Counted from the first letter of the stretch, positions 36,156 through 44,690 are shown. The stretch is 64,000 bases of DNA from Desulfobacter hydrogenophilus (GCF_004319545.1 NZ_CP036313.1:1003501-1067500); one strand, 5' to 3'. The notes: generated by a model from the sequence alone, not told the origin. Numbers and translations: made by a program.

Positions 36156-36915
36156 CTCTACCCCCTGAATTTTTATGTCCTACTACCCCGGGCAGGACCT
36201 GGCTCAGCACCTGTACCCGGCAAACATCTTCCACCGAGCATTCATACATGGTTTCAAGCATCTGTCCTTTAATCTCTTCTTGGGAGTGGTAATGCAGCCC
36301 ATGGTTCACACAGGCCACGGATTTGACATAATTGGACACGGAAAACAAGTCATGGGTGATCACCACAATGGCCACGTCCTTATTCAGGGTTTCAAGCAGG
36401 TTTAAAAAATCTTCCTGACCCCTTGAGTCGATGCTGGCCGTGGGTTCGTCAAGAAGTAACAGGCGCGGCCGGGTCATCAGAGACCGGGCAATAAACACCC
36501 GCTGACGCTGTCCCCCGGAAAGCTCCCCTATTTTTTTCCGGGCATGTTTGGCCATACCCAGGCGCTCCAGAGTGACTAACCCATCTTTTTCACACTCTTT
36601 TCGGGTCCGTCTGGACTGCCCGAAACGCCCTCCCGTACCCAGGCAACCCATGAGCACCACATCCAAAGAGGTAATGGGAAAATGGTCGTTGATATGGACA
36701 TTCTGGGGCACATATCCCAGGGCCTGACTATGCTTGCCGGGACGTTCCCCCAACACCCGGATTTTACCTTTATCGGGCTTTAGAAGCCCCAGGATCAGCC
36801 GGATCAGCGTGGATTTTCCTCCGCCGTTGGGTCCGATAACGGCCATGAAATCATGTTCCCGGATGGTCAGATTGATGTCGGTAAGAACAGCCTGTCCATT
36901 ATAGGAAAAATCCAC
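36142..36915 (-). CDS. znuC: Zinc ABC transporter ATPase, ZnuC-like (true start probably further upstream)
   Basis: An ABC ATPase with Walker A GPNGGGKST, signature LSGGQRQRVFIARS, Walker B LLLLDEPTAS and switch His in ITHDLF. The first usual start codon in frame is the GTG at 36915, but it would cut off the first beta strand. The reading frame upstream encodes ALVTVEG directly before VDFSYNG, as in normal family members, with no ATG, GTG or TTG in that stretch. A strong AAGGAGG, inside the end of znuA, lies about seven bases before an in-frame ATA near 36950. Translation probably starts upstream of the listed coordinate at a non-standard codon. Confidence 0.9.
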   Translation of the reverse strand: MDFSYNGQAVLTDINLTIREHDFMAVIGPNGGGKSTLIRLILGLLKPDKGKIRVLGERPGKHSQALGYVPQNVHINDHFPITSLDVVLMGCLGTGGRFGQSRRTRKECEKDGLVTLERLGMAKHARKKIGELSGGQRQRVFIARSLMTRPRLLLLDEPTASIDSRGQEDFLNLLETLNKDVAIVVITHDLFSVSNYVKSVACVNHGLHYHSQEEIKGQMLETMYECSVEDVCRVQVLSQVLPGVVGHKNSGGRDGNP

Positions 36916-36953
36916 ACCTTCAACCGTGACCAGCGCTTTTTCTAAAATCGCGA

Positions 36954-37883
36954 CTATTTTAGAACCTCCTTGAACTGCGCAGCTATTTTTTTCATATTCT
37001 CCAACCAGTCCAGTGCCAGGGGATCGGCCCGCAGCACCTGGCCATGGATCTCCCTGGCCACAAGTTCTGCACTTTTGGTTGAAAACTGGGGTTGAACAAA
37101 AATCACGTTGATACCTTCGTTCCTGGCATGCTCGATCAATGCCTGCAAATCGGCCGGTTTCGGATTCTTGCCTTCTATTTCAATGGGAATCATTTTCAGG
37201 TTGTAATCCCGGGCAAAATACCCCCATGACGGATGAAAAACCATAAACTGCATACCAGAGTTGTCTTTTAACATCTGGGCCAGATTCTGGTCGAGGGCAT
37301 CAAGCTTCTTGATAAAAACATTATAATTGACTGTGTAAAAGTCTTTATTTTCAGGATCTGCCGTGGCAAGAGCGTCAAGAATATGACCCGCCTGAATCTT
37401 GACCAGTTTCGGGGAGAGCCAGATATGGGGGTCCAGCCCGGCATGTCCATGATCATTCTCAATGTCATGGTCCTCTTCAGCCGAGGCCTGGTGATCATGG
37501 TGACCGGCCTGGTCTTCTCCCTCGTGGTGGTGCACATCCATGGGCTGCTTTTCGATGCCTTTGTCTGTGTGGACAATGGTCATATCCGGATTGGCGGATG
37601 CAATTTTGTCCAGCCAGAACGTTTCAAAGGGAACACCAATGGAAAAATAGAGGCGGGCTTTGGATAGTTTGGCCATCTGTAGGGGTTTTGGCTCATATGT
37701 GGCCGGACTTGCACCGGGTTGGACCATCACGGAAACAGCCACCTTATCTTTGCCAATCTGTTGCACAAAGTATTGCTGGGGCAGTATGCTGACAAACATG
37801 GGAACCGGCGCTTCAGCCCAAGCATGTCCGCAACAGACAGCAATCATTGAAATAACAGTAAAAAACCTAACAAATCTTTTCAT
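36954..37883 (-). CDS. znuA: Zinc ABC transporter periplasmic binding protein, ZnuA-like
   Basis: A 309-residue cluster 9 (SBP_bac_9) solute-binding protein that captures Zn2+ in the periplasm. The signal peptide covers about residues 1-23 (cleavage at AWA-EA). A His/Asp/Glu-rich loop at 117-147 (HHHEGEDQ, GHHDHQ, DHDIENDHGHAG) is typical of zinc rather than manganese binding. The ligand histidines in DPHIW (His153) and FHPSW (His217) are present. The first canonical ligand histidine, expected in GASPHTYEP, is Ala61 here (GASPATYEP). It is the first gene of znuA-znuC-znuB-zur. Confidence 0.9.
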   Translation of the reverse strand: MKRFVRFFTVISMIAVCCGHAWAEAPVPMFVSILPQQYFVQQIGKDKVAVSVMVQPGASPATYEPKPLQMAKLSKARLYFSIGVPFETFWLDKIASANPDMTIVHTDKGIEKQPMDVHHHEGEDQAGHHDHQASAEEDHDIENDHGHAGLDPHIWLSPKLVKIQAGHILDALATADPENKDFYTVNYNVFIKKLDALDQNLAQMLKDNSGMQFMVFHPSWGYFARDYNLKMIPIEIEGKNPKPADLQALIEHARNEGINVIFVQPQFSTKSAELVAREIHGQVLRADPLALDWLENMKKIAAQFKEVLK

Positions 37884-37947
37884 GTCAGCCCTCCTTTGAA
37901 TTGATTTAATATCGTCATATCGAATAAAATCATGAATGAATTATATA

Positions 37948-37962
37948 TGCAAATCTATTGCA
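37948..37962. promoter_or_regulatory. Candidate Zur operator upstream of znuA
   Basis: TGCAA-ATCTA-TTGCA is a perfect 5-5-5 inverted repeat in a very AT-rich stretch 65 bases before the znuA start. A further TTTGCA follows. The position over the likely promoter suits a repressor site, and Zur encoded in the same operon is the obvious candidate. The assignment is inferred from position and symmetry only. Confidence 0.5.
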
Positions 37963-38067
37963 TTTTGCAGAAAAGGCAAGGGGATTTTTATTTAAAACTG
38001 TCTTAACTTTGTGATATTAGGCAGGGAACAGAAAATCGGCGATATTAGGCCCAAGTTCAAAATAAGA

Positions 38068-38200
38068 CCTTCCATATGGTTTGCCTTTTCATCCGTCTTC
38101 TTCGTTGTATCAATGGGTACATATATTTAAATATGCTCCCATTGACACGCCTTGAATACGAACGAAAATTCTAAACCATATTTTGGAATGTTTTATTCCG
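38068..38200. repeat. Diverged family-A MITE-like element
   Basis: The sequence cttcgttgtatcaatggg...cgccttgaatacgaacgaaaattct parallels the interior of the elements at 50347-50508 and 54485-54650 (cttcgttgcatcaaagg...cgccttgtagatgaaccaaaattc). Its ends are an imperfect inverted repeat (ttccatatggttt against aaaccatattttgga). No ORF. It separates znuA from the DUF1178 gene. Confidence 0.6.
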
Positions 38201-38210
38201 ATCATGGGCC

Positions 38211-38657
38211 TTAATTAAGGTCGTCGTTATCTTTTTTCAAGATTGGAATTTTTACTACCGGCACCCCCTCTTTTTCAAGGGTCTTTTCCTCTTCCTTGGT
38301 TGTGGTGCCCCGGATCTGTTTATACTCCTTGGCCCCGTAATGCATTTCCAGCGCTTCTTTGGCAAAGGAGGAGCCTACATTTTCGTAGGTGTTTTCAACG
38401 TAGGCCGTCATTTTTTCGGCAAGCTCGGCCATGGCATCCAGGTGGGCCTGGGAAGCCATCTCCCGGCCGGAACCGCCAAGGCTTGGGGACGCAGATTTTC
38501 GTATGGCCACCGCAGAAAGCTTGGGACTTACGGAAGAACTGTCGCACACCGGGCATTGCAGAAGACCCTGCTCCTGCTGCCGGTTAAGATCATCCCGGTC
38601 ATCAAACCAGCCTTCAAAAACATGGCCGTTAATACATTCCAAATCAAATACTATCAT
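38211..38657 (-). CDS. DUF1178 family protein
   Basis: A 148-residue protein of the DUF1178 family. It begins MIVFDLECINGHVFEGWF and has a zinc-ribbon-like CPVC pair (residues 35-38) together with the early Cys/His (ECINGH). The C-terminal half is charged and helical. The family function is unknown. It starts 17 bases after the B12/radical SAM gene ends, so it is the last gene of the mtnA-ahb-radical SAM-DUF1178 run. Confidence 0.82.
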   Translation of the reverse strand: MIVFDLECINGHVFEGWFDDRDDLNRQQEQGLLQCPVCDSSSVSPKLSAVAIRKSASPSLGGSGREMASQAHLDAMAELAEKMTAYVENTYENVGSSFAKEALEMHYGAKEYKQIRGTTTKEEEKTLEKEGVPVVKIPILKKDNDDLN

Positions 38658-38673
38658 TTCAGAGGGGTATACG

Positions 38674-40020
38674 TTATTTCAGCATTTTTTTCAATTGAGA
38701 AATTCGCTCCAGATCCTGTTGAGAGTGCACACAGGGAAACAGGCTGTTGTTGGTCAGTGCCGGATGGGCCGTGATATCAAAGCGGGCATTTTTGACGGCA
38801 TCCGCCCACATGGCGGTATGGGGAATGGGAGTGTAATAGGCCAGAATCGGGGTTAATCCCAGGCGTTTCACCAGGTTGATGGACCCTTCCACCTCATCAA
38901 GATTCTGGTCGGGCAGTCCGCATAAAAGGTAGGCACCCAACTGATCCTTTGCAAATCCTGCGGTGCGCAGGTGGTCCACGGCCGTAAAAAATTCATCTTG
39001 TTTAACCTTAATGTCGTGACGATGGCTTGAAAAGTCTGCGGTTTCAAGCCCTAAACGAATCGTTTTAAAGTCTGCCTTGAACATCAGATCCGCTGCTTTT
39101 GCCGAGATCTCTCTTATGTGAACGGCATTGGGGGTGTGAAAAAAGATATCCAGCTTCTCATCAATGATGCGTTCAAGTAGGGGGAACGCGTATTTTTCCG
39201 GATTGATCAGAAGCGCATCATCGTAAAATGCAAAATTTTTCACCTGGAAATGGTTGTGCCAATGGCGAATTTCCTGAAATACATTTTCCGGGGAACGCCG
39301 CCGAAACCGTGGTTCAAGAAAGGAGGAGGCGCAGTATTCGCAGGAAAAGGGACACCCCCGGGAGGTCAAAATCGGGGCATAGGCCATGGTATCCTGGAGA
39401 TCCAGGGCGGCAAAAGGTGTGGCGTCAAGGTCTGCCGGGTCCGGTATCTGATTCAGGGTAAATCCGGTGTACGTTTCAACCAGGTCTGCAAGAATAGGTT
39501 CGGCCGGGCCGGTGATAACATGGTCTGCCCCGGAACATTTTCGGGCATGGGATTCACAAAGGCTTGCGTATATACCGCCCAACACCACGGGCACGTCGGG
39601 AAAAACTTTTTTGAGCAGGTCAATGGTTTCAGCCACACCCGTTGCCCAATAGGTCATGACCGAGGTGACCAGAATCAGGTCCGGCCGATCCATTGCCAAA
39701 AGGTCCTGTTCAATCCACTCTTTTAAAGCCCCATACCGGATGAAATTGCCGTTGGCGTCTCCCAGGTGAATTTCAAGCTCCTGGGGTAAAGGAATCCGGG
39801 TTTTATCAAAGGGGCCTCTGCCGTCCCAATACACCTTGACATGCTTTGTTTTCCTGGGGTGAAACCGATTCATGCAGTCCAAAAATGAAACACGCACGCG
39901 GTTCTGTCGCAGGATGGCGGCAATGGTAAAAAGACCTAACGGCCGGGCCCAGAAATCAAAGGCGGCAAAATCATGGACCCAGGGGTTAACGCAAAGGATG
40001 TGGGGGGGGTCAGTTTTCAA
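38674..40020 (-). CDS. B12-binding-domain radical SAM protein
   Basis: A 448-residue protein with an N-terminal cobalamin-binding-like Rossmann domain (about 1-190; VPVVLGGIYASLCESHA and ADHVITGPAEP). The radical SAM domain follows, and its 4Fe-4S motif is CPFSCEYC (CxxxCxxC). The FYDDALLINPEKY and IRLGLETAD segments are typical of this class. Relatives do methylations and C-C chemistry, and this subgroup is uncharacterised. Its start overlaps the end of the siroheme decarboxylase gene by 11 bases, so the two are translationally coupled. A joint role in tetrapyrrole modification is possible but not shown. Confidence 0.85.
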   Translation of the reverse strand: MKTDPPHILCVNPWVHDFAAFDFWARPLGLFTIAAILRQNRVRVSFLDCMNRFHPRKTKHVKVYWDGRGPFDKTRIPLPQELEIHLGDANGNFIRYGALKEWIEQDLLAMDRPDLILVTSVMTYWATGVAETIDLLKKVFPDVPVVLGGIYASLCESHARKCSGADHVITGPAEPILADLVETYTGFTLNQIPDPADLDATPFAALDLQDTMAYAPILTSRGCPFSCEYCASSFLEPRFRRRSPENVFQEIRHWHNHFQVKNFAFYDDALLINPEKYAFPLLERIIDEKLDIFFHTPNAVHIREISAKAADLMFKADFKTIRLGLETADFSSHRHDIKVKQDEFFTAVDHLRTAGFAKDQLGAYLLCGLPDQNLDEVEGSINLVKRLGLTPILAYYTPIPHTAMWADAVKNARFDITAHPALTNNSLFPCVHSQQDLERISQLKKMLK

Positions 40021-40489
40021 AATACTGCATGGAAGTTTTTTTCAGCTCCCGGCGGGAAAACAACAGGGAATAATCTTTTTCACCTGTAGCTTCGGAAATT
40101 TTTGCAGCAATGGCAAAGCATTCGTCTTCGGATGCCCCGTGAACCATGGTGTACAGATTTTTATCCCACCCAGGCGCAGGATCTCTTCGATAACAATGGG
40201 TAACCTCACGGAAGGATGCCATGATATTGCCCACCTCTTCCACCCGATCTTCAGGCACTTTCCAGGCCACCATGGCATTGGCCTTGAATCCTGATTTCTG
40301 ATGTTTGAGCGTGGCACCGAACCGCCTGATCATATTTTTGTCATGGAGGCCGGACAGCACTTCAAGAAATTTTTCCTCTGAAATCCCGATCTGTTCTGCC
40401 ATGACAAGATAGGGACGTTTGCAGACCGGGATATCGGTCTGCAGCAGTGAAATTACTTTTTTTTCCAGGTCTGTGAGGGATGTTGTCAT
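40010..40489 (-). CDS. ahbB: Siroheme decarboxylase subunit, AhbA/AhbB family
   Basis: A 159-residue Lrp/AsnC-like protein: a winged helix-turn-helix at about 8-60 (LTDLEKKVISLLQTDIP...IGISEEKFLEVLSGLHDKNMIRR) and an AsnC-type ligand domain with VTHCYRRDPAPGWDKNLYTMVHG. This signature marks the siroheme decarboxylases that make 12,18-didecarboxysiroheme in the alternative heme pathway of sulfate reducers and archaea. They act as AhbA-AhbB pairs. Only one subunit gene is here, so the A or B assignment is tentative. It lies between mtnA and the radical SAM gene. Confidence 0.78.
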   Translation of the reverse strand: MTTSLTDLEKKVISLLQTDIPVCKRPYLVMAEQIGISEEKFLEVLSGLHDKNMIRRFGATLKHQKSGFKANAMVAWKVPEDRVEEVGNIMASFREVTHCYRRDPAPGWDKNLYTMVHGASEDECFAIAAKISEATGEKDYSLLFSRRELKKTSMQYFEN

Positions 40490-40537
40490 AAACTGTTTTC
40501 CAAAAAACTCTGTTTGGGCCGCGTTTGTAGGTGCAGC

Positions 40538-41641
40538 CTATTTTTTCTCCGGGAACAATGCCATAATCGCGTCTTCAGCAGCACCGCATATGCCGCGTTC
40601 GGTGATAAATCCGGTCACAAGACGGGCCGGAGTTACGTCAAATGCGTGGTTGGCAGCCGGACTGTTTTCCGGCGGTACCAGGACCGATAAAATCTTTCCA
40701 TTACAAGCCCCTTGCACGTATTTAATCTCGTCCGGGTCCCGCTCTTCAATGGGAATATCTTTTATACCGTCGGTGATGGTCCAGTCAAAGGTGGATGAGG
40801 GAAGTGCCACATAAAAGGGCACATTGTTGTCCCGGGCAGCCAGCGCCTTGAGATAGGTGCCGATTTTGTTGGCCACATCACCGGCCCGGGTGGTGCGGTC
40901 CGTGCCGACAATAACCAGATCCACCATGCCGTGCTGCATGAGATGCCCCCCGGCGTTATCCGTGATCACGGTATGCCGGATGCCGTGCTTGCCAAGCTCC
41001 CAGGCGGTCAGGCGCGATCCCTGGTTCAAGGGCCGTGTTTCATCCACCCATACATGAATATCAATGCCTGCATTAAAGGCGGTATACATGGGCGCTGTGG
41101 CCGTGCCGTACTCAATGCAGGCAAGCCATCCGGCATTGCAGTGGGTCAAAATGTTTACGGGCTGACCCTTTTTCTTTTCAGCAATGTCTTTGATGATGGA
41201 CAGGCCGAATTCACCGATCTTTCGGCAATTCACCGCCTCTTCTTCCACAATATCCAGGGCTTCTTTCAAGGCGGCTGACACCCGGGCATCATATCCGGAC
41301 GCGTTGAGGGCTTTTCCCATGACCCGATCCACGCCCCAGGCCAGGTTGGTGGCGGTGGGCCGGGCATCACGAAGGCGGGCGCATTCACGCGTAAACCATG
41401 CATCATCCGCCCCCTGGTTGCCCTGTTGCACCAGAATGACATAAACACCCAGCGCCCCTGTGGCACCAATCAACGGTGCGCCTCTGACATACATCTCCTT
41501 GATGGCATGGATAACCAGATCATTGGTTGTCAGATCTGCCACAATCAGTTCATGGGGCAGACGTCTCTGGTCTATGACCTTAACGGTTTTTGACTCATTG
41601 TCAAACCAGATGGGGCGCATCTGTTTTCCATCCACATTCAT
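40538..41641 (-). CDS. mtnA: S-methyl-5-thioribose-1-phosphate isomerase
   Basis: A 367-residue aldose-ketose isomerase of methionine salvage. The family's catalytic cysteine and aspartate are in LTHCNAGWLA and IVGTDRTTRAGDVANKIGTY. Substrate-binding RGAPLIG is near the N-terminus. Length is usual for MtnA; the related ribose-1,5-bisphosphate isomerase is shorter. No other methionine-salvage genes (mtnB, C, D) are adjacent. In anaerobes MtnA often works in shunts that end in isoprenoid precursors or DHAP plus aldehyde, but this window does not show which. Confidence 0.92.
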   Translation of the reverse strand: MNVDGKQMRPIWFDNESKTVKVIDQRRLPHELIVADLTTNDLVIHAIKEMYVRGAPLIGATGALGVYVILVQQGNQGADDAWFTRECARLRDARPTATNLAWGVDRVMGKALNASGYDARVSAALKEALDIVEEEAVNCRKIGEFGLSIIKDIAEKKKGQPVNILTHCNAGWLACIEYGTATAPMYTAFNAGIDIHVWVDETRPLNQGSRLTAWELGKHGIRHTVITDNAGGHLMQHGMVDLVIVGTDRTTRAGDVANKIGTYLKALAARDNNVPFYVALPSSTFDWTITDGIKDIPIEERDPDEIKYVQGACNGKILSVLVPPENSPAANHAFDVTPARLVTGFITERGICGAAEDAIMALFPEKK

Positions 41642-41774
41642 GGCGCATTTCCTTCGGGGTTTTAAATTTTTTATTCTTATACCAGATCAAACACTTTATT
41701 TGTATCATAAAACCCCAAACCGGGTCAGGAATCAAGACGCAATGGTATTTTAACCAAATGGAAATGTAAAAGCC

Positions 41775-42575
41775 TTATTCTGTAAGACTGCGAATAAACG
41801 GGCCTGTGGCATCCACCCCTTTTTGCTCCACCTCCCGGATGGTCTGGGATCCCACCACGGCAATGTCTGCTTTGCCCACAAGAAAATCAATGTCTGCTTT
41901 TTCCTTCACCCCGAACCCCACGGCCGTGGGCAGCCGGGTGGCCGTTCGGCACCGGGCAAGGTAGCGGCCCATATCCGATGAAAATTGTGTCTCTTTTCCG
42001 GTAACCCCTTTTCTGGCCAGACAGTAAATAAAACCTGTGGCATGGGTGTCGATCATCTTCATGCGCTGGTCCGAAGTTTCCGGAGAAAAGATGTATACCG
42101 CGGACAGATCCTGTTTTTTCATAGCTGACAGATAATCATCCGCCTCTTCCGGGGGAAGATCCGGGACAATGGCGCCTTTTACCCCGATTTCCGACATCCT
42201 GGCGGCAAAGGTATCCATGCCGTATTTATAGAGGATGTTCCCATAGGTCATGAACAGAAACGGGATGCCAAAGCTATCCGACACTTTTTTGGCAAATTCA
42301 AAACATTTTTCCACGGTAGCACCGCTGTCAAGGGCGGCCTGGTTAGCTTTGAGGATCACCGGCCCGTCTGCCATGGGTTCTGAAAACGGAATCTGAAGCT
42401 CCATTAAGTCCACCCCTGCGTCCACCATCTGCCGGACAATTTCAAAGGAGGCCTCAAAGGAAGGGTAGCCCATGACAATATGGGTCATCAACAGGATATC
42501 TTTTTTCTTCCGCTGTTCCCGGATATAGGTTTCCAGAAAGGCGGGGGCAGGTGCCTGGTTTTTTGCATCAGTCAT
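41775..42575 (-). CDS. trpA: Tryptophan synthase alpha chain
   Basis: A 266-residue TIM-barrel enzyme that cleaves indole-3-glycerol phosphate to indole. Catalytic acid residues sit in LMELQIPFSEPMADGP. The substrate phosphate loops include the GFGVKEKADI and VVGSQTIR segments. The start is placed at the ATG at 42575, which overlaps the trpB stop by eight bases (ATGACTGA) and has AGGAG upstream. A longer frame that reaches into trpB is not plausible. The other trp genes are not in the window. Confidence 0.94.
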   Translation of the reverse strand: MTDAKNQAPAPAFLETYIREQRKKKDILLMTHIVMGYPSFEASFEIVRQMVDAGVDLMELQIPFSEPMADGPVILKANQAALDSGATVEKCFEFAKKVSDSFGIPFLFMTYGNILYKYGMDTFAARMSEIGVKGAIVPDLPPEEADDYLSAMKKQDLSAVYIFSPETSDQRMKMIDTHATGFIYCLARKGVTGKETQFSSDMGRYLARCRTATRLPTAVGFGVKEKADIDFLVGKADIAVVGSQTIREVEQKGVDATGPFIRSLTE

Positions 42576-43797
42576 TTTGATATTCTCCTGCTTTGGAACA
42601 GATAAATTCTTTCCACTTGGGATCGCCAACGGCATCGGCCACGGTGAAGATGTCTTTATCCCCCCGGCCGGACTGATTGATGATGATAATGTCATCCGTT
42701 GACATGTTAGGGGCTTCTTTAAAGGCGCCTGCAAAGGCATGGGAAGACTCCAGGGCCGGGATAATGCCTTCCATCTGCATGGTCAGCTTAAGGGCGTCCA
42801 CCACCTCGGTGTCCGTGGCATATTCAAACCGGGCTTTGCCCTGGTCCCGCATATTGGCAAGAATTGGGGAAACACCGACATAATCCAGGCCTGCGGAGAT
42901 GGAGTGGGTCTCTTTCATTTGACCGTCACTGTTCTGCAGAAAATAGGTTTTATAGCCCTGGGCAATGCCGGGACTGGCGTCGTCGGAACAAAGCCGGGAT
43001 GCATGACGGCCCGACGCAATACCTTCGCCGCCAGCCTCCACACCCACAAGTTCAACCGGAGAATCCATGAATCCCTGGAAGATCCCCATGGCATTGGAAC
43101 CACCGCCCACACAGGCAAATACCTTGGACGGCAGCCGGCCTTCGACTTTCATGATCTGGGCACGGGCTTCCTTGCCAATAATGGACTGGAACCAGGAGAC
43201 CATTTCAGGGAAGGGATGGGGTCCGCAGGCGGTTCCCAGGACATAGTGGGTGGTGTCCATGTTGGTGACCCAGTCCCTGAATGCCTCGTTGATGGCATCT
43301 TTGAGAATCCGGGTGCCGTCGGTGACCGGCACCACGGTGGCGCCAAGCTGTTCCATCCAAAACACATTGGGCCGCTGACGCAGAACATCCACTTCACCCA
43401 TATAGACGGTGCAATCAAATCCAAACTTGGCGGCCATGGTAGCCGTGGCCACCCCGTGCTGCCCTGCCCCGGTTTCGGCAATCACCCGTTTTTTACCCAT
43501 TTTTTTGACCAAAAGCCCCTGGCCCATGACGTTGTTGGCCTTGTGGGCGCCGGTGTGGTTAAGGTCTTCGCGTTTAATATAAATTTTTGCCCCGCCAAAA
43601 TGGCGGGTGAGGTTCTCGGCATAGGTCAACGGCGTGGGACGGCAGGAGTATGTTGCCATCAGATTCTCATATTCTTCCCAGAAACGTTTGTCTTCTTTGG
43701 CCTGCCTGAACCGCTCATCCAACTCCTCAAAGGTGGCCACAAGGATTTCAGGTAAAAATGCCCCGCCAAAGGGACCGTAATATCCGCGATGTTTCAT
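42568..43797 (-). CDS. trpB: Tryptophan synthase beta chain (TrpB1 type)
   Basis: A 409-residue PLP enzyme that joins indole and serine. The PLP lysine is Lys86 in HTGAHKANN. The catalytic ETGAGQHG loop and the phosphate-binding GGGSNAMG are present. The sequence is of the TrpB1 type that partners TrpA, not the standalone TrpB2. It is coupled to trpA by overlapping ends. Transcription comes from the direction of the GntR gene 50 bases upstream, so the three could form one unit. Confidence 0.95.
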   Translation of the reverse strand: MKHRGYYGPFGGAFLPEILVATFEELDERFRQAKEDKRFWEEYENLMATYSCRPTPLTYAENLTRHFGGAKIYIKREDLNHTGAHKANNVMGQGLLVKKMGKKRVIAETGAGQHGVATATMAAKFGFDCTVYMGEVDVLRQRPNVFWMEQLGATVVPVTDGTRILKDAINEAFRDWVTNMDTTHYVLGTACGPHPFPEMVSWFQSIIGKEARAQIMKVEGRLPSKVFACVGGGSNAMGIFQGFMDSPVELVGVEAGGEGIASGRHASRLCSDDASPGIAQGYKTYFLQNSDGQMKETHSISAGLDYVGVSPILANMRDQGKARFEYATDTEVVDALKLTMQMEGIIPALESSHAFAGAFKEAPNMSTDDIIIINQSGRGDKDIFTVADAVGDPKWKEFICSKAGEYQND

Positions 43798-43847
43798 GTA
43801 TCTGCCTCCGTAGGATGGCTTGTGTTAATTATGATATTCATATTTTT

Positions 43848-44573
43848 TTACTTTTTATTCTGAATTGTCTGGGTAAAGGCAAATTGATTCGTTCGGCAAA
43901 ACAGCACCGAATAAACCGCGCCGGGCGCGTTGGGAAAATTTAACAGCCGCCTGACCACCAGAATCGGATCTAGATGCGACATGCCCAAAAGGGGGGCCCG
44001 CTGTTCATTCAAGGTTTCCACCTGGAACTGCTGGGTGCCGTCGGAAGGTGTGAGGTAAAACCGCTCGGACACCACCCGGGACAAAGATTTATCCCCAAGA
44101 TCCATATCGCCAATGCCCGCAAACAGATCCGGGTCCAGGAAAATATCCTCCAGCAGCACGGGTTCGTCCCGGGCCATGGTCAAACGAGACATGACAAAGG
44201 CGGGTTGGCCGTGAAACGGATTTGCCACATCCCCTGCAACGGTTTTTTTTTCCAAAGGCGCAATCACTTTTTTTTGCGTGGGAACCCCCTTAGTGGAAAA
44301 GGCCTGGGAGGTTCCGGCAAGGGAAAATAGATCAATTTGCGGCGACGGTTTCTTTACAAAAGTTCCGGCCCCCCGCTTTCTCTGGATCAGGCCTTTTTGC
44401 ACCAGAATGTCCATGGCCTGGCGCACGGTGGGACGGCCCACCCCATATGATTTTGCAAGTACCGTTTCAGACGGAATCATGTGCCCGGGCGGATAAACGC
44501 CCTCCCGGATACGGGACTGAAGCTGTTCGGAAATCTGGTGATACAAGGGCATGGGAGAGTCAGGATTCAACAT
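43848..44573 (-). CDS. GntR-family regulator with UTRA ligand domain
   Basis: A regulator of about 241 residues. An N-terminal winged helix (PLYHQISEQLQSRIREGVYPPGHMIPSE...YGVGRPTVRQAMDILVQKGLIQRKRGAGTFV) is followed by a UTRA effector domain (about 90-235, ending VYSVLFCRTNQFAFTQTI). The start is placed at ATG 44573, right before NPDSPMPLYHQ; a TTG ten codons upstream is possible. A candidate operator lies about 95 bases upstream. It may control itself and perhaps trpBA downstream, but the ligand is unknown. GntR control of trp genes would be unusual. Confidence 0.85.
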   Translation of the reverse strand: MLNPDSPMPLYHQISEQLQSRIREGVYPPGHMIPSETVLAKSYGVGRPTVRQAMDILVQKGLIQRKRGAGTFVKKPSPQIDLFSLAGTSQAFSTKGVPTQKKVIAPLEKKTVAGDVANPFHGQPAFVMSRLTMARDEPVLLEDIFLDPDLFAGIGDMDLGDKSLSRVVSERFYLTPSDGTQQFQVETLNEQRAPLLGMSHLDPILVVRRLLNFPNAPGAVYSVLFCRTNQFAFTQTIQNKK

Positions 44574-44666
44574 AACCGACCTTATTCTATAGCTTGCAGC
44601 CAACCGGAAATGGTATCTGACCCGTTATCCGGCGGGCTGCTCAATTAATAATTACCAACATCATAA

Positions 44667-44690
44667 TTGACAAGCTGTCAAGTTGTCAAG
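44667..44690. promoter_or_regulatory. Candidate operator for the GntR regulator
   Basis: TTGACA-AGC-TGTCAA is a perfect 6-bp inverted repeat, directly followed by GTTGTCAA, a third half-site. It sits in AT-rich DNA about 95 bases before the GntR start. Symmetric TTGACA/TGTCAA half-sites suit a dimeric GntR protein; the TTGACA could also serve as a -35 element. Inferred from symmetry and position. Confidence 0.45.

Noticed and set aside
41775..42740. Longer trpA starting at 42740
   Set aside because: The extra 55 residues lie inside trpB in another frame and are not TrpA-like; ATG 42575 has the ribosome-binding site and starts the normal N-terminus.
42739..43755. 338-codon ORF antisense to trpB
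   Set aside because: It is a codon-bias shadow of trpB; no ribosome-binding site, no recognised family, and low-complexity Gly/His composition.
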